The notes below the pieces were generated by a model. That model saw nothing but the letters and a program-made list of their open reading frames with translations, had not been told where the DNA came from and did no database searches. Source: Paenibacillus endoradicis (GTDB lineage: Bacteria > Bacillota > Bacilli > Paenibacillales > Paenibacillaceae). Taken from it: a DNA stretch of 64,000 bases. Shown in pieces: positions 51,967 to 59,945 of this stretch. The position numbers were made by a program, and so were the translations under genes. The DNA lies in NCBI RefSeq assembly GCF_024721975.1, contig NZ_JANQBB010000001.1, forward strand, positions 1,291,422 through 1,355,421, read 5' to 3'. How positions within the stretch are numbered: the first letter of the stretch is position 1; each line of letters opens with the position of its first letter.

Positions 51967-53421
51967 TTATCTTCTTTTTATCGTTACTCCACCAATAGAA
52001 GGCATCATTATGTGTTCGTCTGGCTGTACAAAATACTCTCCAAACGTCAAAACGAATGCATCAGCTCTATCAGGTGACTTGAGTCCGCGTTTCTTCATAT
52101 CATCCTTGCTCTCTAAGATCATTTTTCCTTTTGAAGTCATTCGCCATTTTCTTGTGGCCAACTGTGAAATCAAAGTGTCATCGTCTGGTAACTGCATAAC
52201 TCCTGGATCTCCGTTGATAAAATTAGTTAGATTAGTTTCCAAGTCAGTCCTAATAGACTGCCACATTTCAGTAACTAGATTGGCACAATATTCGTCCAAC
52301 GATGAAGATCCATTATTGACTGGAACGACCTCCCATCCATACCCTTCTTCGTTGATAACTTCTATGAGCCGATCTGTTACACCGCCGCCGACTCCAGTAT
52401 CATCTACATTGAATTTTACATTTTCTACTTCTGGATGTTGCTGGAGCATGTCTTTTGCCAATCGAATAGCATTTCCCACGGTAACCATTGTACTTTCTTT
52501 AAAGTGACTATGTTGGCCGACTGTCTTCTTACCTATGCCAGCATACATTGCTGTTTCGTCGTCTCCATAACGAGCCACGTCTACACCTATAACCAAAGTT
52601 GTACCAGTAGCTTCAATCTGTACTTCTCTAATTGCATGCTCCGCTGCCTCCAATGTAATGAATGTACCAGCTTCGCCACGCGGAAACTGTCCCTGCACAC
52701 GAACCCTGTATACGTCACTTCCTTCACCATACTTACGCTTAAGCATTTCTATATTTTCTTTGCTTGTTCTTGGACTATCAAGACAAGATACCTGATGTGT
52801 TTTATATATCGATCTATCTCTATTATGAGAATCAAAAAAGAACCCACTAGTTTTAGTTGGGTTCCCACACATAAATAGTTTATTATATTCTCCTGACAAT
52901 GTACCAAATATAGCAGCCATTATCCGATCATCAACACCAGATGCTTCATCGACAATGAAAAGCATGTAGTCTTCATGGAATCCTTGCATGTTCTCAGGCT
53001 TAGTTGCTGTACGAGCCGTTGCAAACCAACGTTCCTCGTGCTTTCTCATATATATCTTTGTCTTAGTCCATTTGAGAATTCGCTTTAGAATAGGACTCTT
53101 TGACTGCCACTTACTGATCTCTGACCAAAGAACATCATTTAACTGTTGCCTTGTAGGAGCTGTACATACTACTCGTGGAAATGGGAAGCAACTTAGAAAC
53201 CATAAAGCTATAGCTGCTTCAAGCGCTGTTTTACCAACACCTTGCCCTGATCTAACGGATACAAAACGATGTTCAGCAATATCTTGTGAAACCTCTTCTT
53301 GCCACTTATCAGGATTGAAACTTAATATTTCTCTAAAGAACGTATTTGGACTCTTTCTATATACAGGAATACGTAATTGAAAAGCTTTCATCCTTTTAGT
53401 TAGACTATCATTCTTCTTCAA
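51967..53421 (-). CDS. terminase large subunit
   Basis: 484 residues. Walker A RSGQGVGKT (57-65), Walker B FIVDEAS with catalytic Glu near 159, coupling motif CGNPTKTSGFF (185-195). RNase-H-like nuclease starts GVDVARYGDDET (279-290) and continues with FNVDDTGVGGG. It drives headful or cohesive-end packaging with the small subunit. The two genes overlap by 14 bases. Confidence 0.93.
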   Translation of the reverse strand: MKKNDSLTKRMKAFQLRIPVYRKSPNTFFREILSFNPDKWQEEVSQDIAEHRFVSVRSGQGVGKTALEAAIALWFLSCFPFPRVVCTAPTRQQLNDVLWSEISKWQSKSPILKRILKWTKTKIYMRKHEERWFATARTATKPENMQGFHEDYMLFIVDEASGVDDRIMAAIFGTLSGEYNKLFMCGNPTKTSGFFFDSHNRDRSIYKTHQVSCLDSPRTSKENIEMLKRKYGEGSDVYRVRVQGQFPRGEAGTFITLEAAEHAIREVQIEATGTTLVIGVDVARYGDDETAMYAGIGKKTVGQHSHFKESTMVTVGNAIRLAKDMLQQHPEVENVKFNVDDTGVGGGVTDRLIEVINEEGYGWEVVPVNNGSSSLDEYCANLVTEMWQSIRTDLETNLTNFINGDPGVMQLPDDDTLISQLATRKWRMTSKGKMILESKDDMKKRGLKSPDRADAFVLTFGEYFVQPDEHIMMPSIGGVTIKRR

Positions 53422-54616
53422 TCCCCATCACTCCAGTTACCCAATCTTCAATTAGAGATTCATCTGAATCTTCATCCCCATTTTTTAGTTTATCTACTTC
53501 CAAGCGAAGTTTTTCAACCTTCAATTTATCTACTTCAGACATGTAACCTAGATATTTCTCTAATTCCTTAAGAGCTCTCATTTTGTCATGAAGCTTAACT
53601 CCAATTCCATCCTTACCTTGTTTAACTTCACTGATAATCGTTCCATCTACTTCACTATCGTTTTTAAAATCCACAAAACTTACTGCTTGAGTCATGGGTG
53701 AACCATCTTCATTTAATACAGGCTGTCCTTTTTTATTGAAGAGTGGCATATCTTCTTTGCCGAAGTTTACAAAGTCCGTTATATCAGCAAAAGCGATTTT
53801 CATATATTCAGCAATGACTCTCTGTATGCCTAATCCGAGACTTGAAGCTATTTCTTCCGTTCGTTTTTGAATAGCAGACTTTATTTCAGGTTTCCTCAAC
53901 AGTTCCCATCCAATGGAATAAGCTGTCTTCTTGCTGTAACCTGTAGCAATGGCAGCTCTAGTAGCATTAAAGTCTCTTAGATACTCCATCACAAAGATTC
54001 TTTGTTTAGGTGTTAATCCTTCATCATCTGGCACTTCAGGTAACTCAGCTTCAACCTCTTCTATCTTTATAGGAGTGTTTCTATTTGTTTCGGAACGTTC
54101 CTTATTTATGGAGCGTTCCAATTGTTTTTTAGGAGTGTTCCGTTCCTTTGAAGTATTCTCCTGTTCCAATACGCTAATAGTTTCTAATGTAGCATAGACT
54201 TCCCTAGGTTTATCTCCTTGATATGGTCCTACTAACTTCTTACGTTCCATATTATCAATTAAACTTGAAGCCCTTGTATGTCCTATTCTCATTCTTCTTT
54301 CCAATAAAGAAGCCGAAGCTTGCTTCGCCTCGGCCACTATTCTTACTGCTTCTATGAATAACTCATCATCCACCAAATTAAGTGAATCTTTACCTTTTGG
54401 AGTAGCAACATGTTCTTTTTTCTTTTTATTGGAACGTTCTGTTATTTTAGGATCTCCTGTTAGCTTCTTATCCCATGAATCCTTAGCTTTCCATCCTCGG
54501 ACTGTTCCATCTGATATCTCAAGTTGGGAAGCAATCTCAGTAAGGTTGATTTCTCCATTTGCTGATTTGTATATCTCCCAAGCTTTGTCTCTTCTTGGAT
54601 CTCTTGGTCTTCCCAT
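53408..54616 (-). CDS. terminase small subunit with embedded FtsK-gamma-like winged helix
   Basis: About 402 residues, long for a TerS. N-terminal HTH (GEINLTEIASQLEISDGTVR) of the YqaS/PBSX type. Residues 88-150 match the FtsK/SpoIIIE gamma DNA-reading domain: DELFIEAVRIVAEAKQASAS, LLERRMRIGHTRASSLIDNM and LVGPYQGDKPREV. An Arg/Lys/Asn-rich linker follows. Terminase_2 domain from 206 (LTPKQRIFVMEYLRDFNATR, AAIATGYSKKTAYSIGWELL). Three potential DNA-binding modules in one chain. Confidence 0.85.
   Translation of the reverse strand: MGRPRDPRRDKAWEIYKSANGEINLTEIASQLEISDGTVRGWKAKDSWDKKLTGDPKITERSNKKKKEHVATPKGKDSLNLVDDELFIEAVRIVAEAKQASASLLERRMRIGHTRASSLIDNMERKKLVGPYQGDKPREVYATLETISVLEQENTSKERNTPKKQLERSINKERSETNRNTPIKIEEVEAELPEVPDDEGLTPKQRIFVMEYLRDFNATRAAIATGYSKKTAYSIGWELLRKPEIKSAIQKRTEEIASSLGLGIQRVIAEYMKIAFADITDFVNFGKEDMPLFNKKGQPVLNEDGSPMTQAVSFVDFKNDSEVDGTIISEVKQGKDGIGVKLHDKMRALKELEKYLGYMSEVDKLKVEKLRLEVDKLKNGDEDSDESLIEDWVTGVMGIEEE
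54072..54141. promoter_or_regulatory. iterons inside the small-terminase gene (candidate packaging site)
   Basis: Four decamers fitting GGARYGTTYC start at 54072, 54092, 54110 and 54132, spaced 18-22 bases (about two helical turns). GGAACGTTCC at 54092 is a perfect palindrome. A fifth near-match is at 54431. They encode the low-complexity linker, where codon choice is free. Confidence 0.5.
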
Positions 54617-54648
54617 TACATTTATCACCACCACCTTGTATTTTGAGA

Positions 54649-54670
54649 GCTAAGGAAAATTTTCCTTAGC
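54649..54670. repeat. GCTAAGG 22-bp perfect palindrome (prophage copy 2)
   Basis: Identical to 42348-42369. It lies between the small-terminase start and the stop of the upstream 2-TM gene. Confidence 0.8.
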
Positions 54671-54698
54671 AAATAAAAAAGCCACTCATTTGAGTGAC

Positions 54699-54926
54699 TT
54701 AAGATAACCATTTATATATTTGATCATAGTTTGATAACCATATGTATATTCCTGCTAGTCCGAATAACGTAATAATAAAATCCATAGCCCTTCTTTTTAC
54801 TCTTAGTATTCTGCCTACTATGACTCCAAGGATACACGGTGCTAAGACAAAGATTCCCATCGTTTTAATTAGCGTCCAAAACATATTATCTATTACTGAT
54901 GTATCTACACCTTCAAAAACATTCAC
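54699..54926 (-). CDS. 75-residue two-TM protein
   Basis: GTG 54926 behind GAGGAGGGATTTT. Two hydrophobic helices (LIKTMGIFVLAPCILGVIVG and FIITLFGLAGIYIWLSNY) with a basic RVKRRAMD loop. Not recognised. Located just upstream of the packaging genes. Confidence 0.6.
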   Translation of the reverse strand: MNVFEGVDTSVIDNMFWTLIKTMGIFVLAPCILGVIVGRILRVKRRAMDFIITLFGLAGIYIWLSNYDQIYKWLS

Positions 54927-55011
54927 AAAATCCCTCCTCATTCAAAACATCATACATTATCTCCCAAAGTTAGACAATCCATGATGTGGAGTATCTAAGC
55001 ACCTTTTCCAA

Positions 55012-55036
55012 AAGAAAAAGCACCGGTTAGGGTGCT
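55012..55036 (-). terminator. terminator, copy 1 of a repeated hairpin
   Basis: AGCACCCTAACCGGTGCTTT on the minus strand. The same hairpin and flank recur at 58003-58030. Confidence 0.7.
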
Positions 55037-55301
55037 AAAAATGATTAATACTATGCGATTTACATACCCCAATCATCTCATCAAGTAGATGGTTACTTTT
55101 TAATTCTACCCAATCGATATTTGCTTGAAATCTTACTCTCTCATCAAGACAAGTTGCTTTTCCTCTCGATTCACGCACATCAATTGTAATTTCCCATTTC
55201 GTAGTACTCGTCAAAACTCCCTCATCGAAAGTTTGGTTATTCGTGATATTAACAATGCTTCTTGAATTTTTACTTTCAATAATTTCGTGAAACATTTCCA
55301 T
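55035..55301 (-). CDS. 88-residue hypothetical protein
   Basis: Soluble beta-rich product with GVLTSTTKWEITIDVRESRG and two cysteines. AGGGGATG precedes the ATG. Small early/middle phage gene of unknown role. Confidence 0.5.
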   Translation of the reverse strand: MEMFHEIIESKNSRSIVNITNNQTFDEGVLTSTTKWEITIDVRESRGKATCLDERVRFQANIDWVELKSNHLLDEMIGVCKSHSINHF

Positions 55302-55422
55302 TCATCCCCTTTTTTATTTTATTTCCTAAATTAAGGGTATCGTTTAAAAATGATTGTTTCAAGTATTATTGAAAATTCATTGGTTGTGTACTAGTTGAAG
55401 ATTATAAGCTATTCATTACATT

Positions 55423-55543
55423 TGCGTGGGCAAGGATTCGAACCTTACATATCATGCACACCTTCATTATAACCCGATGCATGATTACTCCATCTGAGTC
55501 TTGGGCCGAGTTTATTTAGCGTCTACCCTTTCCGCCACCACAC
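55423..55543 (-). tRNA. tRNA-like element with aberrant anticodon region
   Basis: Minus-strand ends GTGTGG and CCACGC pair (6 bp, one G-U). A Leu-like D arm (TGGCGGAAAGGGTAGACGC) and a perfect T arm (TAAGG-TTCGAAT-CCTTG) are present with discriminator A. But 71 bases separate the two arms where a class II tRNA needs 31-38. They contain an 8-bp stem ATCATGCA/TGCATGAT and no clean anticodon stem-loop. Either a decayed, intron-bearing or repurposed tRNA. Confidence 0.55.
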
Positions 55544-55609
55544 ATCGTACTACATTTTTTCTATGATTTCATAATAGCAACGATTCATTCTTATATCCAT
55601 TCATATTTA

Positions 55610-56239
55610 CTACATCATTTCTGGTAATCTCAAACCAATTTCTCCTTCTTTGTTTCTTCCACGACCATAATCTATGACTACGAAGTCCAATGTCCGATTC
55701 ACTTTTAAGCTCGTTGCAATTTTCGATATTGCTCTAAGCCGCTTATCCGCAAATGTAGTGGCTGATATACCTGGTACATCCTTCTTATATCCTTTTTCCA
55801 TGTAGTTCTGTGCTTTCAAGTATTTCTTGCCCTCTAGAAAAAGTAGTTTTGCTGTCAATCCCTCATGAGGATCACGTATATTGTTTATTACACCTTTTAC
55901 AATATTAGTAATCGCTAAATAGAATTTATAGTTAGCTTCACGCTTATCTTTGAGAATGACTGTATTGGCTGTTACATCAGCAGTTAGTTCCTGGCCTGTT
56001 TCTCTTTTCCCTACTGAGCCCTCAGCACTTAAGAGATCATAGGCAGATAATCCGTTTTCCATTTCACTCATTGCTATTTCATAGTTACGACATATGTCTA
56101 TCATATCTGTGTATCTATCCAATAACCATTTAGTTTTCCGAATATCTTCTTCATTGATATCATCGAAGAACGTAATTTGTATTATCTTTTGAGTATCTTC
56201 TGCATCCGAGTTCTTTTTTAATGTGATTACTTGATTCAT
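55610..56239 (-). CDS. putative phage transcriptional regulator
   Basis: 209 residues, helical. The region ISATTFADKRLRAISKIATS looks like the helix-turn-helix end of ArpU/RinA-type late regulators, and the end DFVVIDYGRGRNKEGE is basic. Position upstream of terminase suits control of the late operon. GAGGAGTGACGCT precedes the ATG. Family not certain. Confidence 0.5.
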   Translation of the reverse strand: MNQVITLKKNSDAEDTQKIIQITFFDDINEEDIRKTKWLLDRYTDMIDICRNYEIAMSEMENGLSAYDLLSAEGSVGKRETGQELTADVTANTVILKDKREANYKFYLAITNIVKGVINNIRDPHEGLTAKLLFLEGKKYLKAQNYMEKGYKKDVPGISATTFADKRLRAISKIATSLKVNRTLDFVVIDYGRGRNKEGEIGLRLPEMM

Positions 56240-56558
56240 AGCGTCACTCCTCTACGTTCACGACTTTTTATTACTTTTAGTATATGACACTTTTATTACT
56301 ATTTTACTACGGATATTACATAATGCTAAACTTTGAAACAGACATTATCTCAACTATTAATCCATCTATAGCAGATTAAAGTGAAATTGCACAAGGTTAA
56401 TCTCATTTTTCTGTTGTTTTTATATCTACTGTGCTAATTTCTGTTTGGATCTCTTATTCTTGCCACTTCATGATCACCACCACCTGGTTAACGTTAGTTT
56501 TTTTAAAGTATAAAAAGGAATAAAAGGACATCTTTACAACAATGCTGATTGTACTATA
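56240..56558. other. gene-free stretch before the 2-TM gene
   Basis: AT-rich, with one copy of the CCACCACCTG motif (about 56471-56485). On the minus strand that motif forms AGGTGGTGGTGATC-ATG followed only by AAGTGGCAAGAATAA. Otherwise nothing is seen. Confidence 0.35.
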
Positions 56559-56609
56559 TTGTGGAATATATTAACTGTCCTTATCTATAAAATACTTTGG
56601 GAGGCACAT

Positions 56610-57116
56610 ATGGGAGAAGCAAAAGCTAAAAAAGATTTTATAATTCATAACAGGAAACTTAGTAATGATTTTAGAAAAATACAAAAAGCAAATGTCTATT
56701 ACGTAAAAAATCTCAGACAAGAATTATTAGGATATTATCGATTCTTTACTACTGAGGACATAAAAGATTCGCTTATTCATTTTACAATTAAACTAGAGCA
56801 GACTAAACAGAAAGGAATCATGCTCAGTTATCTATCAATGGGAATCGCTATAATTCTTGGCTTGTTTAGTATATTTATATCTACTGTTGTTTCGAAAGGA
56901 CCCGATGCTAAATTAGGAGAACAGGGTGAATACTTAATAAACGTTACAACTTGGATCTTAAGTTTTTTGATTGCATTGGCATTCTACCATTTGATGACAG
57001 GTTATTATAAGATTAAAAAAGAAGTCTTATATGTGGAATTACTAAAAGATATCATTTCTTCGCGAGAAGAAACTCAAACCAAAGATCTATCGAAAAAAAC
57101 TAAGCCCTCTAAATAG
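56610..57116 (+). CDS. 168-residue two-TM protein
   Basis: ATG 56610 behind GGGAGGCACAT. A 75-residue charged helical N-domain (IHNRKLSNDFRKIQKANVYY) precedes two membrane helices (MLSYLSMGIAIILGLFSIF and ATW-type VTTWILSFLIALAFYHLMTG) and a basic tail. Opposite strand to its neighbours, with its own terminator. Probably cargo. Confidence 0.6.
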   Translation: MGEAKAKKDFIIHNRKLSNDFRKIQKANVYYVKNLRQELLGYYRFFTTEDIKDSLIHFTIKLEQTKQKGIMLSYLSMGIAIILGLFSIFISTVVSKGPDAKLGEQGEYLINVTTWILSFLIALAFYHLMTGYYKIKKEVLYVELLKDIISSREETQTKDLSKKTKPSK

Positions 57117-57126
57117 GGCTTTTTTA
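57103..57126 (+). terminator. terminator
   Basis: AGCCC-TCTAAATA-GGGCT followed by six T. The first arm overlaps the end of the gene. Confidence 0.85.
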
Positions 57127-57127
57127 T

Positions 57128-57187
57128 TCAATCTTCATTTGTCCTCTTACTTGGATATCGATGTACATCCTGTCCTTGCCAATACAT
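57128..57187 (-). CDS. possible 19-residue micropeptide
   Basis: ATG 57187 follows AGGTGGTGGGGAT and opens MYWQGQDVHRYPSKRTNED. The same ribosome-site motif recurs at about 56471 and 59532 with shorter or absent frames. May be a leader peptide or chance. Confidence 0.25.
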   Translation of the reverse strand: MYWQGQDVHRYPSKRTNED

Positions 57188-57229
57188 ATCCCCACCACCT
57201 GAGTTATGTTTATTAAATAGAAAAGCACC

Positions 57230-57919
57230 CTAAGGCGCTTCACTAGTTATTATTCTTCTTGGTTTTTTCGTAGGGATTATACTACATTTATTTATTTTAC
57301 CTTCGTTTGAGCTTAGGAACATTAACTCTTGCACATAAACATTGCCAAAGATATCGTTATATTGTATTTGAACATCATTTATTCTTTCGATTTCGCGTTC
57401 AGTACTAATTTTTAGTACGAAATTTATTTTATCCCCTACTTTCAAGTTAATACTATTCCATCCTGTTGCTACTGTCATTCTTTTTGAATAAAAGCGAACA
57501 TTTACCGCACTACCCACACCAACATTTTCGAATGCAATAAAACAATGGTGTGTTATAACATTTTCTAAAGACTCATCTTCTGGCCATTCACTATTATATA
57601 TACTTATTGAATTTTGATTTATATGACCAAGTAGATCATTAGTAATATATATAAAAGGTATTATCGATAAACGTCGCTCTTTTTCATCTCTATCATAATA
57701 ATACTTCATATTTGCTTTATATATTAAATAGGTTACTCCCACACTTAGAACTCCACTTGTTGCACCTATCAATGCTACTATCATATCGTTATTTTCAATA
57801 AATAGTTTTGCAATCAAATAAAAGATTGCAACAAATAACAAATATAGAATTAACAATAGCATTGGTATTACTGTATAATTAATTACTTTTACAATTGTAT
57901 CTTCTTTCTCATTTTTCAC
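57230..57919 (-). CDS. 229-residue two-TM protein with cytoplasmic domain
   Basis: GTG start behind GAGAGGG. Two adjacent helices (MLLLILYLLFVAIFYLIAKL and IVALIGATSGVLSVGVTYLI) are followed by a 140-residue beta-rich domain (HHCFIAFENVGVGSAVNVRF, DVQIQYNDIFGNVYVQELMF). The arrangement recalls membrane effectors of defence cassettes, but no family is recognised. It lies next to the HEPN-motif gene. Confidence 0.55.
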   Translation of the reverse strand: MKNEKEDTIVKVINYTVIPMLLLILYLLFVAIFYLIAKLFIENNDMIVALIGATSGVLSVGVTYLIYKANMKYYYDRDEKERRLSIIPFIYITNDLLGHINQNSISIYNSEWPEDESLENVITHHCFIAFENVGVGSAVNVRFYSKRMTVATGWNSINLKVGDKINFVLKISTEREIERINDVQIQYNDIFGNVYVQELMFLSSNEGKINKCSIIPTKKPRRIITSEAP

Positions 57920-58002
57920 TTTTATCCCTCTCCCTACGAAATATCATACAGTATCTTCCATTAGCAGACAATATATGATGTATTCTGTGTAAGAGTATTA
58001 AA

Positions 58003-58030
58003 CCAAAGAAAAAGCACCGGTTAGGGTGCT
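58003..58030 (-). terminator. terminator, copy 2 of a repeated hairpin
   Basis: Same AGCACC-GGTTAG-GGTGCT hairpin and preceding AAAGAAAA as at 55012. It ends the HEPN-motif gene. Confidence 0.75.
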
Positions 58031-58048
58031 TTAGGATAAGTATAAGGT

Positions 58049-59329
58049 TTAGGCCATCTCAAGTTCCACCTCTGATTTAGAGCCTTGTTTCTCTATTAAT
58101 TGTTGATAGTGTTTGGATGCTCTGAAATCCTCAAATATAGGCCATTCTTTTATGTCTTCTTCCTGTAACTTTTCTGGAAAACCTTCTTTTAACTCTTTAA
58201 AAACATTTTCGTGGTCATTCAATAATGCATACCTACATATTCTATATCGTTTTTCTTTTGCAGACAGATCTAGCTTTTCGATGTCATCTTTAATAGTTTC
58301 AAGTCCCTTAGTTCTTTTAATAGACAGCCATTTATTCATTTGGCTAACCAAAACATCAACCTCACTGAGCTTAAAATCCATTATAAAGTCAGATACAACC
58401 CCGACAACATCCCATTTTTTTTCTGTCATACACTCGTAGCTTAGTTCGTGTAAGTATTCAACAATAGCTATATGCTCATCTTTTCTTTTACTCCATACTT
58501 TTATTCCTAAAATAATACCTTGAAGCTTTAATAAATTCAATGAAGTTAACATATATGCTAAATTGACTTCAATCCTATCACCTTTATTCATTCCTTTTGT
58601 CAAGTCTTCGCTTACTTTACTAAGGTATATTGAATTAATATTCCCTCCGTTATGTACAAATAAATTCCTTCTAATTAATATTTCATTGATTTTATCGAAT
58701 TTATTATTTAGTTCAGACATGTCTATTTTTATTTTATTCTTGAAGAAATCAATCCAAGATTTTAAACCGTCATACATTAAATTTTGTAATTCTTTCTCTA
58801 TCAGATAATCTTTTGCATCCTCTATTGAATCGAAGTTTACTAAATCAGAGTATTTTAATTCTTTTTTACTTATACTTAATGAATCAGGGTATTTCTTTAC
58901 ATATTCATGTAGCAAACTGGAAATTAGTAATTCAAAGAATGTTACTAATGAGATTAATGAACTTTCGAACAGTAATGGTAATTGATTCGCGGAAACTGTC
59001 AGTTCCTCGACTGCTGATTTAACTTTACGACCCAAAACACGGTCGTTAAAACTAATTTGAACATCATTTTTATTAACTTTTTCTATTTCTATGTCTATTA
59101 ATGGTGCGTTATCATCCTTCTTATTCCCTATTATTTCTTCATTTTGGATCTTCTTCTCTTCTTTAATCCTTTCGGATTCTTCTCTTAATGCTAAAAATAA
59201 TGGATTTAATTCTTCCATATTCTTATTTAATGTTTCAAGTGTGTTTTCTATAATGGTTTGCTGAATCCCTGTAATAAATACTTCTAGTGTTTTCAGGTTA
59301 TGTAGATATTGAGTTATTAAAGTTTTCAT
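58049..59329 (-). CDS. HEPN-motif protein, candidate abortive-infection RNase
   Basis: 426 residues, all helical. RNLFVH at 221-226 in ILIRRNLFVHNGG fits the HEPN RNase signature R-N-x3-H, preceded by a helical region (FFELLISSLLHEYVKKY) as in MAE_28990/RiboL-PSP-type HEPN proteins. The C-terminal 170 residues look like helical repeats. HEPN proteins often degrade RNA when triggered by phage. AAGGAGAG precedes the ATG. Catalysis is not proven. Confidence 0.6.
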   Translation of the reverse strand: MKTLITQYLHNLKTLEVFITGIQQTIIENTLETLNKNMEELNPLFLALREESERIKEEKKIQNEEIIGNKKDDNAPLIDIEIEKVNKNDVQISFNDRVLGRKVKSAVEELTVSANQLPLLFESSLISLVTFFELLISSLLHEYVKKYPDSLSISKKELKYSDLVNFDSIEDAKDYLIEKELQNLMYDGLKSWIDFFKNKIKIDMSELNNKFDKINEILIRRNLFVHNGGNINSIYLSKVSEDLTKGMNKGDRIEVNLAYMLTSLNLLKLQGIILGIKVWSKRKDEHIAIVEYLHELSYECMTEKKWDVVGVVSDFIMDFKLSEVDVLVSQMNKWLSIKRTKGLETIKDDIEKLDLSAKEKRYRICRYALLNDHENVFKELKEGFPEKLQEEDIKEWPIFEDFRASKHYQQLIEKQGSKSEVELEMA

Positions 59330-59565
59330 TTTATCATCGCTCTCCTTTTATGCCTTATTTCGACACCAACAAGGATTTTCCTGCACTGTAAATAAAAGTA
59401 CCTCTTCCGAAGAAGTCGAACCTTTCGGTATTGGTTCACTCTTACTATATCGTCTAACGGTCTATACCATGCCAATATATCAAATTTCTCTTATACCTAG
59501 CTTTATCAAAAGAGTGTTAACAAGAAGATGATCTCCACCACCTGAGTTATGTTTGTTTTATTCAA

Positions 59566-59596
59566 TAGAAAAAGTCACCCAATTGAGTGACTTTTG
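59566..59596 (-). terminator. terminator after the zinc-finger gene
   Basis: AAGTCAC-TCAATTGG-GTGACTT followed by T-rich tail on the minus strand. Confidence 0.7.
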
Positions 59597-59607
59597 TTTT
59601 ATTTTCA

Positions 59608-59787
59608 CTATTCGCATTTTCCCGTTCCATCACAAGCGTTACAGCGGATATATTTAGGAATTCCGCTATCATCAATTTTAGCGTTAACTAGATCATGAGA
59701 TGGGTATTTCTGATCTAATCTATCCCATTCTTTATCCCACTCATCATTATAAACTTGTCCTTTACCACCACATACAGAACATGACAT
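59608..59787 (-). CDS. DnaJ-type zinc-finger protein
   Basis: 59 residues from the ATG after GGGAGGTGATAATA. Two CxxCxGxG motifs (CSVCGGKGQ and CNACDGTGK) frame an acidic spacer, the pattern of the DnaJ central zinc domain, here alone. Probably a zinc-binding adaptor in the early phage region. Confidence 0.7.
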   Translation of the reverse strand: MSCSVCGGKGQVYNDEWDKEWDRLDQKYPSHDLVNAKIDDSGIPKYIRCNACDGTGKCE

Positions 59788-59945
59788 TATTATCACCTCC
59801 CTCAATTGCCACTATTCGACATAAGGCAGATATTTCCTGCGATCAGTTAACTATTAATTCAGACCTGCTACAAACATATGTTCCAACTAGTCGGAATTAT
59901 TTCAAATGGTAAAATAGTACTAATATATAGGAAAGGATGGTAATT

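Noticed and set aside
52010..53380. Three long plus-strand frames opposite the large terminase
   Set aside because: Antisense shadows of a gene with complete Walker and nuclease motifs.
54092..54101. LexA box in GGAACGTTCC
   Set aside because: The Gram-positive box needs GAAC-N4-GTTC; here the half-sites are fused, and the location is inside a gene as part of an iteron series.
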